Source of the DNA: Siphonodentalium dalli
Lineage: Eukaryota > Mollusca > Scaphopoda > Gadilida > Siphonodentaliidae
Length of the DNA: 64,000 bases
NCBI GenBank assembly: GCA_032622095.1
Contig: CP136066.1
Coordinates: forward strand, 93,827,319 to 93,891,318
Reading direction: 5' to 3'
In this document: piece by piece, positions 1 to 11,397 of the stretch
Layout: each line of letters opens with the position of its first letter
Numbering within the stretch: the first letter of the stretch is position 1
Made by a program: the position numbers and the translations under genes
Notes under the pieces: generated by a model
What the model was told of the DNA's origin: nothing
Databases searched by the model: none
Seen by the model: the letters and a program-made list of their open reading frames with translations, nothing else

Positions 1-310
1 TCAACATAGTGAAAATTTACAATCACATCCTTACTTCAAGAACATTATATGGCTTATGAAACGAGTCATGATATGTTGTTGAATTAAAGTGTGATTATAA
101 ATTTCCACTACAGAAAGAGTGTTTATTTAGTGAACCAATGTCAGATCAGTCTGTGTAACTCCATATCTATTATTTTTCAAAACGATATATTGATACAAGT
201 TTTGTGTTCTCTATTTATTTAATATCTCAAAGAAAGGTAACCCCATTGGTCTTGAGTTTGAAAGTTCTCAGAATTCTTGGTAAGAGACAAGGAGAAGGCT
301 CGATATATCC
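1..310. other. No recognised feature
   Basis: AT-rich sequence with no convincing reading frame, hairpin or repeat copy that I can identify. Confidence 0.4.
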
Positions 311-413
311 GTAATGCCCTAAATAATCGACTCCTTAACCACAGCAGAATTATGGGTAATTTTTCTGGATTTAGTCAGAAATATGGCTTGTTGCCATTCA
401 TCGGAAAGCTCTC
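311..413 (+). mobile_element. P1 palindromic MITE, left arm only
   Basis: Matches the left arm of the P1 family seen complete at 16182-16399: it begins GTAATGCCCTAAATAATCGA, runs through the shared CCACAGCAGAATTATGGG core and stops after CGGAAAGCTCTC, where complete copies turn around into the inverted right arm. Only one arm is present, so this is a half element. Complete copies are flanked by TA, which suggests Tc1/mariner-type mobilisation; that assignment is inferred from ends and flanks, no transposase is present. Confidence 0.75.
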
Positions 414-1480
414 AGTGATATCTAGTGAAGTAACGATGCTATACCAGTAAAGTTTGACATTTTACACTGACTTTCCTGATATTGCAAACTAAAAACTGAA
501 CTTTTTTGTCTCTGTTAGATTATTGAGTTGGAATTTTTTTTCATGTTCTTCTTACTGTTATTTGAACATAACCAAGTGTCACAAAGGGATTATTTTTTAT
601 TGGTCATGGAATGAAGAAACCGTTCTTGTTGTTGGTATTCAATGTACTTCACAGCAAAGATGGAATTTCACGATATAGAACAAGGTCACTGATAAAGTCA
701 CCATTATATTTGCATCTGATTGTGTGAATTTTTAAAGGTGGGGTAGCAATGTGATAGAGAATGATTAATAACACAGAACACAACTTTTTATCTCAATGTA
801 ACTACATTTAACCGAATGATAATTTTATACATGTGTGTGTCCATGTCTGCTAATAGATATAAGGGAGATTTAGATTGGAAAACTTAACTTCTCACATCAA
901 GATACGATAGACTATAACTATGTGTGGCATGAACCTTTGCCCAATGAGCTGTGGAGTATAATCTGTTTTATAAGCTCTGTAAAACACTGAGGGAGTGAGG
1001 GTGAACTGTTATGCACTTACAGACTAGTAACCACCTCATATAACACAGACCATACTCTGTTACGTCTCATGCCCACTGTCAGTTAATGTTGCCAACAAAG
1101 ATTGTTACATGGACTCTAATTCGAATAGAACATAGCTGTCTCAAAACTTGATGGGCGAGTTTGAAGATTTCCAATCTAAACCTTCCTATTATGTGGTTAA
1201 ATATTCTGCACTGTATTCATTTGTTCCTATTATATTTGGCACTTTTGGAAATTACAAATTGCGTTTTGCGCAGTTTTGCAATGAGGTTTGTGATGAGCTA
1301 CATCATCTGCACTTTACTTTGCTTCTCAAGTTCATTTTGTAAATGCAAATTGTACAGCCATTAATTGTCATCACAGAGTGTGCAGTAGTCTCAGAACAAA
1401 GCATGAGTTTTGTCATATCCATGCATTTAAACTCTAAAAACTTCCATATTTTTTTTTATTTTGATGTCTGTAGTTTGTAT
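414..1480. other. No recognised feature
   Basis: AT-rich DNA with many short overlapping frames on both strands, none resembling a known protein. No repeat family from elsewhere in the window was recognised. Confidence 0.35.
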
Positions 1481-1669
1481 GTACAAGTTGAGTGTAAATA
1501 TAAGAAATGGATGTTGATTTTGTTGCGTTCCGTGGGGTATGGATGCAAGTTGGTCTGACATTTGTGGAACCCGTATAACACATAAAAATGTCAGACCAAC
1601 TTGCTTCCATTCTCCATGGAACGCAACAAAATCAACATCCATTTCTTATATTTACACTCAACTTGCAGA
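1481..1669. repeat. Long near-perfect hairpin (inverted repeat)
   Basis: Two arms of about 85-90 bases pair with few mismatches around a loop of roughly 20 bases. The left arm starts ACAAGTTGAGTGTAAATATA and the right arm ends TATATTTACACTCAACTTG. The inner arms read TTGGTCTGACAT and ATGTCAGACCAA. It differs from the other palindrome families in the window. It could be a foldback MITE or, if transcribed, a source of long double-stranded RNA; no flanking duplication is obvious. Confidence 0.8.
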
Positions 1670-1723
1670 TAAAAAAGAGCTTTTAGTGCCCATTTTGAAC
1701 GATATTATGTTATCACATTTAGT

Positions 1724-1984
1724 TTCTCTATATCCCCAAATTCACAGATGACAAAATACACAATCGTTGTGCCCAACGGATGCACATCACCATCTTCACC
1801 ATCTGGGAACTTAAAATCTGAGTCTAGGTCTTCCATAGCAGATGAGGCCATGTAGAATGAGGTCCCCAGAGGGCGAATTTGGTGACTCATGCTCACTGCA
1901 AGGTAGCATCACCAAGTTCACCCTTTGGGGACCTCATTCTGCAAAGCTCATTCTGTATGGCTCCATATTTTCAGGCCTGGACGT
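1724..1984 (-). mobile_element. F2 foldback element, partial copy
   Basis: Carries the F2 signature: a CTCTATATCCCCAAATT segment, a CACCATCTGGGAACTT segment, GAATGAGGTCCCCAGAGGG, its inverse partner CCTTTGGGGACCTCATTCTG, and the terminal CAGGCCTGG motif. F2 occurs about a dozen times in the window. No coding capacity is present. The class is unknown; the arrangement of repeated inverted segments suggests a non-autonomous DNA element. Confidence 0.7.
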
Positions 1985-2794
1985 TTGTGTATGGAGAGTG
2001 TGTGGTGTTGGAATGTGGGTGACAATGATATCAATTTCTGTAATAACATGAACTAATCAGACAATTTCTAGCATACAGCTGCCAAAGGACAATCTTAATG
2101 TTACAGTGACCGGCGTGACGTCAACAAAATATTCTGCTGGATTGGACTCGCAAATGTTGTGAACACTTCATATAATATTTGAATTATTCTATGCAGGACA
2201 AAATGTTCAAGTATATATGGCCTAAATTCATATTGTTATTATGTATTTTATCACTATGATAAACTTGTTATTTGATCCAACCTATGGCATGTGAGATGCA
2301 TTTTTGTAATCCAAGCTGCTGGCAAATCAGAATCAAACTGGAGTATGTTTCTCATACTGATGAAGGTTTTCACTGTTATAATTCTGGAAAATGATTTAGG
2401 ATAGGTTGAGGTTTAATGTTTTTCTCAATTACAAACACTAAATTTCACTTATATTAAATCATCTTGTCTGAGAATTTAGTTTTCGGTGCAATAATTTAAT
2501 TATAAGCTGCAAATACTGCATCACAACTGAAATAAAGGAATATTCTCATTCCAAAGTCAGGTTGAAAATATCGTAGTAAGCTTAATTTCCTATAAAGTGA
2601 TGACACTGGTTAGCGCTTGACTTCCCATGAATGCTCACAAGCCTTCATATTAAAAAAATTTGATGGGAGAGACAGGTCAGCAACAATGTAAAGCAAATGC
2701 TAGAACTTTCCATAGTAGTGTCAAGAAATATGCATGAATCCATTAAAACATTCTGTCGTCTCAATTATTGTTAGATGATTTGGTATTTATACAT
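1985..2794. other. No recognised feature
   Basis: AT-rich, without a supportable gene or repeat match. Confidence 0.35.
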
Positions 2795-2965
2795 GCCCGT
2801 TTAAAAAAAATGGGATTATTATTGGCCTATCCATCTGTTCGCCTTTTTTTATAAGTCTGAACTACCGGTAATAGAATTAAGTTTGGAATGTGGGTTATGG
2901 CCCTTTGTTGAAATTGCCACGTCCTAGTGATGCTCTTATTATTCAATTTCATTCATGAAATTTTC
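2795..2965. repeat. Fragment of GAGTTATGGCCCTT-type repeat
   Basis: Begins ATACATGCCCGTTTAAAAAA and contains GGTTATGGCCCTTTG, matching the ends and core of the larger array at 7668-8412. A single degenerate unit. Confidence 0.5.
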
Positions 2966-5702
2966 CGTAATGCCATAAATCAACCGCAAATAGTGATACT
3001 ATGCTTTCTTGTAAAACCTCAGATGTCAACGGTTAATAAAACTTATATTATGTTCATTATATATCCAGATAAAATACACTTGACTGTTAATATATGACAA
3101 CAAAACTCATTATTTCTGTTTGGCATAATCATAAATATACTCCAGAATGAAGATGGTTATGCTCCCAGCCAAGGAAATTATCTATGCATTGCATGCCTAT
3201 AGGTTGTCGTTCCTCATATACTTGTGAGGAAAATAAACTTGAACTATGTAAAAGGAATTTGTTTACACTAGTGTGCATTTTTCATGGATTAAAAAAATAT
3301 CTCTGTGAAAACAAAAGATTTCTCAAATTCTGATAGACAACATTAGTCCTATAATTATAGTAATTTTTGTTGTCCGTTTTTCTTTGATCATTTGATGTAT
3401 ATGATGCTCTATTGAGCATAAGAAACTGGTGTAGACACTACCTTAGTAACTTCATCTTCAGAAATGGTCATTTATTTTATATTTATGCATTTGAACTGTG
3501 TTTTAATTTTAGAAGTATTGTTCCATTTCTGATTGAGATGAAGTGTATTATTGTATATAATTGAGAAGCTCTGCTCAATTCATCAGATCGCATATATGCT
3601 TCTGATTCGTCTACTTAGTGCTAAACTTGAATTCTTCCATCACACTTGGCGCTAAAATCATACAAGTGTATTTCTACTGAAAATCTCAGGGACTTGTCAT
3701 TTATTTGTTAATATATGTATTTATAGTTTCTGCCGAGTCACCATTTTCGCTATGGCCATTGTTCAAAGCCATTGTTTTTCTTATTGAGTTAATAAGTTAC
3801 CTGGTTTGAGATTGTTGTGTCAGTCTGTTCTCCATTTTCAAATCTTTAATCTTGTTACAATGTAGTTGTGCACCCATATTGCTGACATTAGATTATTTCT
3901 TCATTGACGAGTTGAACCATACTTCCTTGTTGATATCTTATCGTACATGTATGTCTACATGATTATGGAAGCAAGTATTATGTGACGAACTTTATTGTAT
4001 TCCTTTGTAGTGAAGAAAATCATAATTTTATGAAATTACTAGGAACTTAGGAATTTAAGAATTTCATATTAGGTATGAGCAGGAAGGTCTTTACTAGTTC
4101 TAGGAAATATCATCTGATGAGCTGTTGATATCTATTCCCCATTTAAAGTTTGTTCCAATATTAACCTCTTGGCTGCCATATGTAAATCATAACAGGAGTT
4201 AAGAAATTAATGCCTCAAAACCACTGTGTCACTACGTTATTAACAGTGTATGATGTTCTATGATAATAGCCTTTGCGTAGACCAGTTCTAGCATTTTTGT
4301 GACATTCCCGTTATACTTTTCAACTTGAGAATTGCCATAACTTCAAAGGCCCAGCCCACGAGGTCATGACATCAGCAATGAAGAGGTTAAATAATCAAAA
4401 TAAGGAATCTTGAGAATGTCATATTGGGTTTGAATATGAAGTATATTACTTGTTATTCGATGTTGTTCATTACTGAGCCATATTTACTATCATTAAGGAA
4501 CACACTTCAACACAGGCACATTATGAATGAGTTTTGCCTCTCATATCATGCATTTATTTATTATTTTCGCTTCTTGTATGAAAGGACTTTCAATCACCTT
4601 TCATACTGAATGAGTTTCTGTTGAGTGCCAAAGTTAAATAAGCGATTTCTGTCAATATCTATAAATTATTATTTGTTCAAAATCACTGCGAATTGCTGAA
4701 TTTTATTGCTACATTTTTTAGAAAAAGTTGATACAGAGATATCTACATATGAAATCTTCCATGTTTCGCCAATACCTATTTTTCTACCATTACCAACTTC
4801 TTTAACTTAGTAAATGTTCAAATTGGTCTAGTTTATCCAGTTTTGATGACCTGAAGGGTCATATAAATTAAGGCAGCATTTTTTCTAGTATAGGCAAAAT
4901 TCATAGGTACAGGTTCTCAAGAAATCACCCAATATTTATCACTGTACCTCGGATGTTTGCTATCGCACCATTGTGTGTTTTATATTTTCATGTGATGAAT
5001 CGGAGCATGATCGCCCATGTACACAATGTCAATAGACCTGCCAGTTCCACAATGTCAGCATTCTGTTTTGACTATTTTGTCCGAAACTCGCTCAACCCAA
5101 TTTTCAAATTGAACAATTGACCCACTTCTTGCGGAATATACAGTTACCGTACATATTTTGATTCAAGGTAAACAGAGTGAAACTAGGTCAGACATATTTA
5201 TAGTTGTAACGCATGCTTCTGCAAGGGAGACTATACAGGTGTCAGGCGCCCCATAAAACATGTACTTCAACTATGGGTATGGAGACCAGGATGAAAACTA
5301 ACGACGATGCAGCTCGGAACAAATGTTTGTGGATATTCCATCATTTTTCAAGACCTCGACTTAAGAGCAGCTTAACTTATTTTCAAGGACTTTTCCATAC
5401 CAGGATAGAAATAGGTACCACTTTTACAAACTTTTCAAGGGTATGGAAATTTAGGGTAAGGATAATCCATATTCCATAACATTTTCTGGCTTCCAGACCA
5501 GTGTTCAAACCCTGATATATCCAATTTTTGTGTGTTTTCTCTCCCTCAATATCTGCAAATGTCAGTGTTAAGTTACAATCAGACACTGAAGCTTCTGACA
5601 AGATCAAGCTAATTTCCATTTTGCATTTCTCCATGTCACGAAATTATTTGTTGAATATTAAATTATATTCATGGATGTTTGGTATTGTGTAGTCTTAATA
5701 TC
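2966..5702. other. Long stretch without recognised gene
   Basis: About 2.7 kb of AT-rich DNA. At 3165-3240 the sequence ends in GAGGAAAATAAACTTGAACT, which resembles the 3' tail of a LINE or SINE but is too short to assign. Open frames here are short, overlapping on both strands and without recognisable motifs. Confidence 0.3.
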
Positions 5703-6112
5703 TTCTAATCATAGACGTTTAAATGTACATTTAAACATAACCCTTTATAATCATCATAAAGAGAAGGTTCTGCTAATCTAGTTGATAGTAATTTACAATT
5801 AAGGCAGTCATTAATCAACTGCATCATATGTTCTGGCCCAAAATTTACCTTTGCCAAGTGGAAACAATTTTTGCCAAATTCTTTTAAAGTTGCCAAATAT
5901 TATAGATTTCTAATCATAGACGTTTAAATGTACATTTAAACATAACCCTTTATAATCATTATAAAGAGAAGGTTCTGCTAATCTAGTTGATAGTAATTTA
6001 CAATTAAGGCAGTCATTAATCAACTGCATCATATGTTCTGGCCCAAAATTTACCTTTGCCAAGTGGAAACAATTTTTGCCAAATTCTTTTAAAGTTGCCA
6101 AATATTATAGAT
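5703..6112. repeat. Recent tandem duplication, 2 x 205 bp
   Basis: Two adjacent 205-base units (5703-5907 and 5908-6112) differ, as far as I can see, at one base (CATCATAAAG versus CATTATAAAG). Each unit contains TTGCCAAAT/TTTGCCAAG motifs shared with the hAT-like element at 9113-10173. A 63-codon frame on the minus strand is present in both units with one residue changed; it has no recognised homologue and probably reflects the duplicated repeat rather than a gene. The identity implies a very young duplication or an assembly artefact. Confidence 0.9.
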
Positions 6113-6435
6113 TTCTGCAACATTAAGTCTTACGATAGGTCTCGACAATCATTTAATTAACAATAATAATTATCTCATCCCATGTGTCTTAAAACAGTAA
6201 CACAATTGCCAAACAATAAAATGTAAATGGGCTACTTCATCGAAATGGGGACATCAAAACAAAGGAAATTAGATATGTAAGCACCACATGCATCATGTAT
6301 AATCCTTTCACCTGTAAATGCAATAAGATTAGCTACAGCTATATGGGGTGCTAACTTCTCCCAACTTTATAAGCCACCACTAATTGTGAGGCTATCCAGA
6401 AACGATTTTGGCATTGAACTACCAATAGTTTCAAA

Positions 6436-6535
6436 TATTTAAAAGTGACTTGCCAAAAGTTTTGCTAAATGAAAATAATTTTTGTCGTATGTTTACGGTA
6501 ATTATTTTGCATTTGGCAAACCTCCGCGCAAATGC
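6436..6535. mobile_element. Relic of the TTGCCAAA hAT-like family
   Basis: Inverted pieces CTTGCCAAAAGTTTTGC and CATTTGGCAAACC followed by CCGCGC resemble the two ends of the element at 9113-10173 brought close together. Probably an internally deleted copy. Confidence 0.45.
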
Positions 6536-6891
6536 TGATCAACTGTCTTTAGTTGGTTCCCAAAAAGTTTTAAGGTCACATCCTGCATTCCAATGCAATT
6601 TCAATATATCTTGGACTAACCCGAGTGAAAAATTAACCTAATCTTTAATATGTTTTCTATTGTTTAACAAATGTATATAATAATTCGGATGAATAGTTCT
6701 CCTTTCTTTATCAATGTCAAATGTTAACCCGCGTCCCTAACTGTTATGGTGCCCTAACCTGGACGGCGTCCCCTAGGATTATTCAAACTACAGCATTATA
6801 TAAATATGTTGTATCATTGAGATGACAATAGATCTGTCCGCGGTACTTTTTAAAAGCTATTTTGAAACCCTTTCCCAACTTTAAACTCTAA

Positions 6892-7146
6892 CCCTTCCAT
6901 GAACTGGAGCTTCCTGAAATTTTACGAAAACCCTGTGCCAATGCATTCTCTTATATATGCGAGTCTCCCAAAAGGAGCCTCGCATATTTAAGAGAATACA
7001 TGGCCTAGCAATATTGACCTTGTCCTTGTAAGTTAGTGCATTCTCTTATATATGTGAGGCTCCCTATTGGTGACTGGCATATATAAGAGAATGCACTGGC
7101 ACAGGATCATTAATGCTGCACCAGCGCAGCTCCCGTCATGAAATGG
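6892..7146 (-). mobile_element. P3 double-hairpin MITE with TTAA flank
   Basis: One of four P3 copies. It contains two consecutive hairpins whose arms read CATTCTCTTATATATG and CATATATAAGAGAATGCA, separated by a short spacer, and has ends CCCTTCCATGA and TCATGAAATGG. The right side is followed by TTAA and the left side by TAA, fitting a TTAA target. About 255 bp, no coding capacity. The TTAA flank and CCC/GGG ends suggest piggyBac-type mobilisation (inference). Confidence 0.8.
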
Positions 7147-7307
7147 TTAACCACACAATTTGATTCATAGTATCGTGGAGAGGCTTTATAAAAGTCTGTA
7201 TGAAAATCTGCTCAAAAATATTTTTTTGGGATAAATTTTGGTGATTCCTATCCAGAAAGGTGTCGCTTATATATGTTTTTTTCTGCCACTCCCCTAACAT
7301 CACTCCT

Positions 7308-7632
7308 TTAAAGGTGACATGCAACATTTTTTAGAGATTATGTACAGGTATCACTTGAATTCTCATTTTTCAGAAAATTGTTATGTGTTGAAAGAAATTA
7401 ACCCGAACGCTTTCCCCTCAATATGTTATGTCACAAAATATGGGGAGATTAGTCATCACGTTTCACTCAAATGGAAAACCTGTCTTGAAACTCTGAAACT
7501 TTGATGCCGCATATTGGCAGATAGGCACATCGGTAAAATATCTCGTTTGCGTGATATTTTTACTGACCCAACCAGCAACCAATTAAATTCATTTTTAGAA
7601 ATATGAGAAAAACCATTGCATGTCACCTTTAA
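7308..7632. mobile_element. Y element: TTAA-type MITE
   Basis: Inverted ends TTTAAAGGTGACATGCAA (left) and TTGCATGTCACCTTTAAA (right) are a perfect match and begin with TTAA. The 325-bp body has no recognisable protein. A second TTAA-bounded family distinct from P3. Confidence 0.8.
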
Positions 7633-7667
7633 ATCACACTGGATATATTAAGCACAGTTCTGATTTT

Positions 7668-8412
7668 TATACGCCCGTTTGAAAAAACGGCCATATTATA
7701 GTATTGGTCTGTCGAGCCGTCCGGGCGTCTGTTAACCTGGTTTCCGGATGATAACTTTAGTTAGAGTGAACCAAATAAACCAAATAAAATTTGGTATGTG
7801 GGTTTATTAGCCGAAAAGTAAGTTCAAGTTCGAATTTGGGTTCCGCCCGCCAATTTTCACCGGAGTTATGCCCCTTATTTGACGTTTTTTGACTTAGAAA
7901 ATCCTTGAAATTTGTTGTCCGGATGATAACTTTAGTATAGTTTATCGGAATGAATCCAAATTTGGTATATTACTTTCTCCCACCAAAACACAGGTCAAGT
8001 TCGAACTTGGGTTCTGTCCGACCATTTTTGGCAGAGTTATGCCCCTTTTTCGACTCAGAAAATTCAGTTTTTCTTATGTTTTTTGGTTTCCGGATGATAA
8101 CTCGATTTTGGAATGTTTATACGCAAAACCCGTTTTTTTGTGGATTACGTATATCGAAATACAGCTCAAGTCCGAATTTCGTTTTAATCCGATAATTTTT
8201 GCGAGAGTTATGGCCCCTTTTTTGACGTAATTTGACTTAGAAAATCCCTGAAATTTGTTGTCCGGATGATAACTTTAGTTAGAGTGAACCGATTTCAATC
8301 AAATTTGGTATGTGGGTTTATTAGGAGAAAAGACAGCTCAAGTTCGAATTTTGGTTCCGTCCGCCAATTTTCCCCAGAGAGGGCGTATTTTGCACGCCCA
8401 GCGTAGCTCTTG
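7668..8412. mobile_element. GAGTTATGGCCCTT array element (pearl/Helentron-like)
   Basis: Starts TATACGCCCGTTTGAAAAAA and ends GCACGCCCAGCGTAGC. Between them lie roughly four diverged copies of a unit that includes TCCGGATGATAACTTTAG, AATTTGGTAT and GAGTTATGCCCC. Repeats of this phrasing are abundant in mollusc genomes; non-autonomous pearl/Helentron elements of bivalves are known to carry central tandem arrays. The class assignment is by resemblance only. The apparent reading frames are by-products of the repeats. Confidence 0.6.
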
Positions 8413-8574
8413 TTTTCTTCTAATAATAATCTGCAACTAAGACAAAGCTTTTGCGCTCAAAGCTATGCACATGATGGAGATCTGTCATTGTTCTGTAACC
8501 GCGAGAAATATCAGTCGATGGCGCTTGATGGAGTGCATAGATTAGTCCTTAACCTCAGGTGGGTCACTTCCCCC

Positions 8575-8795
8575 CAATTACCAGCAGTGTCAGTTTCTGC
8601 TGCAAGTTGAGTCACCATCAAGTTAAAATGTTAATGGGTAAAGCAATGAGGCAATACATATTATATGTCACTGTCCACCAATTATCTGCAGTGTCAGCTT
8701 TCTGCTGCAAAGTCAAGATGAGTCACCATCAAGATAAAATGTTAGTGGGTAAAGCAGTGATGTCAAAATGTTAGTGGGTAAAGCAGTGATGCGAG
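8575..8795. repeat. Tandem repeat, about 115-bp unit
   Basis: Two diverged units share CAGTGTCAG, TTTCTGCTGCAA, GAGTCACCATCAAG and AAAATGTTAGTGGGTAAAGC; the last segment is repeated once more as a short 30-bp tandem copy at the right end. Confidence 0.75.
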
Positions 8796-9112
8796 TGATT
8801 GAATGGTTTCAGTATATGATTTTGGAGGAAGTGCCTCTATGGGGTACAGTGCATCAGACATATCCGACATGTAGACATATCCCAATTGGAGGGCATTCAC
8901 CATCAACATTTTCACCATCCCCTGATTAACTATATTTTTATTTTCATACGATCATTATTCCTTTTTATAGTCCGTCTGGTGAAATATCCTCCAGAAGGCA
9001 ATATATAATTTACATGAGAAACCATGCCACAATTTTGAATCATATTGCATGTATGACACATTTTTAATGGTTGATTTATGCAATACTTTTTAGTCAATTT
9101 CATGTATTCAGC
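8796..9112. other. No recognised feature
   Basis: AT-rich linker between the 115-bp tandem repeat and the hAT-like element; nothing further seen. Confidence 0.35.
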
Positions 9113-10173
9113 AGGGTTCGCGCTGGTCCAAAGTTTTCTCTTGCCAAAAGTTTTGCCAAATGAAATTTTTTACACTCCAAAAGAACTTGCCAAATTGAAT
9201 TAAGGGTCAAATTGCGGAGAAATTAACATTTTGTTATCTTTATCCTATATTGTAATATATCAAAGTAGTAATTTTGTGAGAAAACTCGAAGCGACGACCG
9301 GAAACTTCTTTTAATATTGCTGCACAGTTATCAAATTACAAGTATCTGTCATCAAAGCATTTATTTATTTTGACTGTATCGGTGTTGGAAACAAAGAGCC
9401 ACAAATTAATCTGTCACAGTTTACATTCGCCTGATTAATTTATTGTATTATACTCACTGTTCACAAAACACTGACCATTATAAATACATGAAATACAATG
9501 TCGCCAATAATATGCATTGTTACAATGACTACCTTCATGACCTCCAACACCCTAATAGACAAGAGGATTAACTGTAAAAACAACCTTTTGCTGTTTATTG
9601 CGAAGTGACATAATCTTGAGAGATAAACAGCTTGTTAAAAACAAACTACTTTTACCAGCTTCAATGCAAACTTATTAGTTCATCGCTTTTTTACTGGCAA
9701 ATATTAACCATGGGTTATTAACTGTCAATGCATCATTGAATGTCCGTTTTGTCAATTTAGTTAGTCTGTTAGGCACAAATGACTGATAGTCCACCTTCGA
9801 TGATGTTTCCTCCGACAAGATTGTTCACATCACAGAATTAACCCTTTCTTTACTGGAGCTTCCTGAAGTTCTGCGAAAACCCTGTGCCAATGCATTCTCT
9901 TATATATGCGAGTCTCCCATAGGGAACCTCGCATATAAGAGAATACATTGGCCTAAAAATATTTACCTTGACATTGTTAGCCAGTGTATTCTTTTATATA
10001 TGCGAGGCTGCCAATGGGAGACTCGCATATATAAGAGAATTCACTGGCACAGGATCTTTAATGCTGCACCAGCGCAGCTCCCATCATGAATGGGTTAAAA
10101 CCCACTTGCCAAAAAGTTAACCAAATGAAATTCTATTCTATTTTCTCATTTGGCAAATGGCAGCGCGAACCCT
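9113..10173. mobile_element. hAT-like non-autonomous element with nested P3
   Basis: Terminal inverted repeats AGGGTTCGCGCTG and CAGCGCGAACCCT are perfect; subterminal TTGCCAAAAG and CATTTGGCAAA motifs are also inverted. The 8 bases outside the ends (GTATTCAG left, ATTTTCAG right, if the end is read as CAGGG) match at six positions, fitting an 8-bp hAT target duplication. The interior has no transposase frame. A P3 element is inserted at 9842-10094. Related relics lie at 5703-6112 and 6436-6535. Confidence 0.65.
9842..10094 (-). mobile_element. P3 MITE nested in hAT-like element
   Basis: Flanked by TTAA on both sides (9838-9841 and 10095-10098); ends CCCTTTCTTTA and TCATGAATGGG. Contains the two TATATATGCGAG-type hairpins of the family. 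The TTAA duplication inside the older element shows it inserted later. Confidence 0.85.
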
Positions 10174-10202
10174 TATTTTCAGTAATCAATTTTTCAAAAA
10201 CT

Positions 10203-11150
10203 CGACTTATGGTTTGACGAGGGGCGGGTGGCGGGCGGGCGGACCTAAAGAATGCCTTATAACTTTGACATTTGTGAACGGATTAAAAAATTGGTATGTG
10301 AGTTGCTCCCAATGACTATTTACTGCCTGTAGAAAATGGGTCACGTCCGAACTTTTTGACAAGAGTTATCCATCTTTGATGACTTTTTTGCAATTTTATC
10401 ACCTGTTAGCGCGATAACTCAATCAAATATTAACTGATTACAACCATATTTGATATATGAGTCTCTTGCAACAATATCTCGGACGAGTTCGAAAACCAAG
10501 TTTGTCCGAATTTTTTCCCCAGAGTTATGGGCCTTAGTTTGTCTATTTTTAGCATTTTTTTCACCGTTAGCGCGATAACTCAATTAAATATTAACTGATT
10601 CAAACCATATTTGGTATATAAGTCTCTTGCAACAATATCTCGGACGAGTTCGAAAACCAGGTTTGTCCGAATTCTTTCCCCGGAGTTATGTGCCTTTAAA
10701 AAAGTTTGTCTATTTTTAGCATTTTTTTCACCGTTAGCGCGAAAACTCTATCAAATATTAACTGATTCAAACCATATTTGATATATGAGTCTCTTGCCAC
10801 AATATCTCGGATGAGTTCGAAAACCAGGTTTGTTCAAATTTTCCCCCCGGAGTTATGGACCTTAGTTTGTCTATTTTTAGCATGTTTTTCACTGTTTCCG
10901 CGATAACTCAATTAAATATTAACTGATTCAAACCATATTTGATATATGAGTCTCTTGCAACAATATCCCGGATGAGTTCGAAAACCAGGTTTGTCTGTAA
11001 GCGCGATAACTCAATCAAATATTAACTGATTGGAACAATTTTGTCACCGTTAGCGTGATAACTCAATGTTTGTCCAACTTTTTGGGCCACGTTGCAGAAG
11101 TTTTTTTTGACTGCCAATAAACTCGACATAGCATCTTAGATGCGTACCCC
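10203..11150. mobile_element. Pearl-like array of about 160-bp units
   Basis: The landmark GCGCGATAACTC and near variants recur at about 10409, 10570, 10737, 10898, 11001 and 11051, giving spacings of about 161, 167, 161, then shorter ones. Each full unit also has ATTAACTGATT, GAGTCTCTTGC, AATATCTCGGA and GAGTTATGGGCC. The left part (CAAAAACTCGACTTATG, then a GGCGGGCGGGCGG stretch) looks like an element end, and the right part ends near CTCGACATAGCATC, an inverted hint of it. Similar units recur at 46990-47485. No protein is encoded. Confidence 0.7.
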
Positions 11151-11397
11151 TTGTTTAAAATTGGATTTGTCCTTGTTGACACGATAAGATCATTCCATAC
11201 AAACATTAGAGCGTTTTCTTTTTCTTTTCCTATGTACGTTTGCGGAGGTCAAAAAGTCCTGTGTTGGTATATAACCCTAGTAGTTTAGTTAAAGGATTGT
11301 GATCCTGAAAAAAAATACTAGTATTTTCTTTCAATATACCGATAATATATACTTAAAATGTCCATTTTGCTCATATAATCTATATTTGGTCGCTAAT

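Noticed and set aside
5705-6101. Pair of near-identical 63-residue minus-strand peptides
   Set aside because: The peptides recur because the DNA is tandemly duplicated; no start context, splice site or homologue was found.
7950-8230. Overlapping frames of 81 and 63 codons
   Set aside because: They lie in the GAGTTATGCCCC array; the frames follow the repeats.
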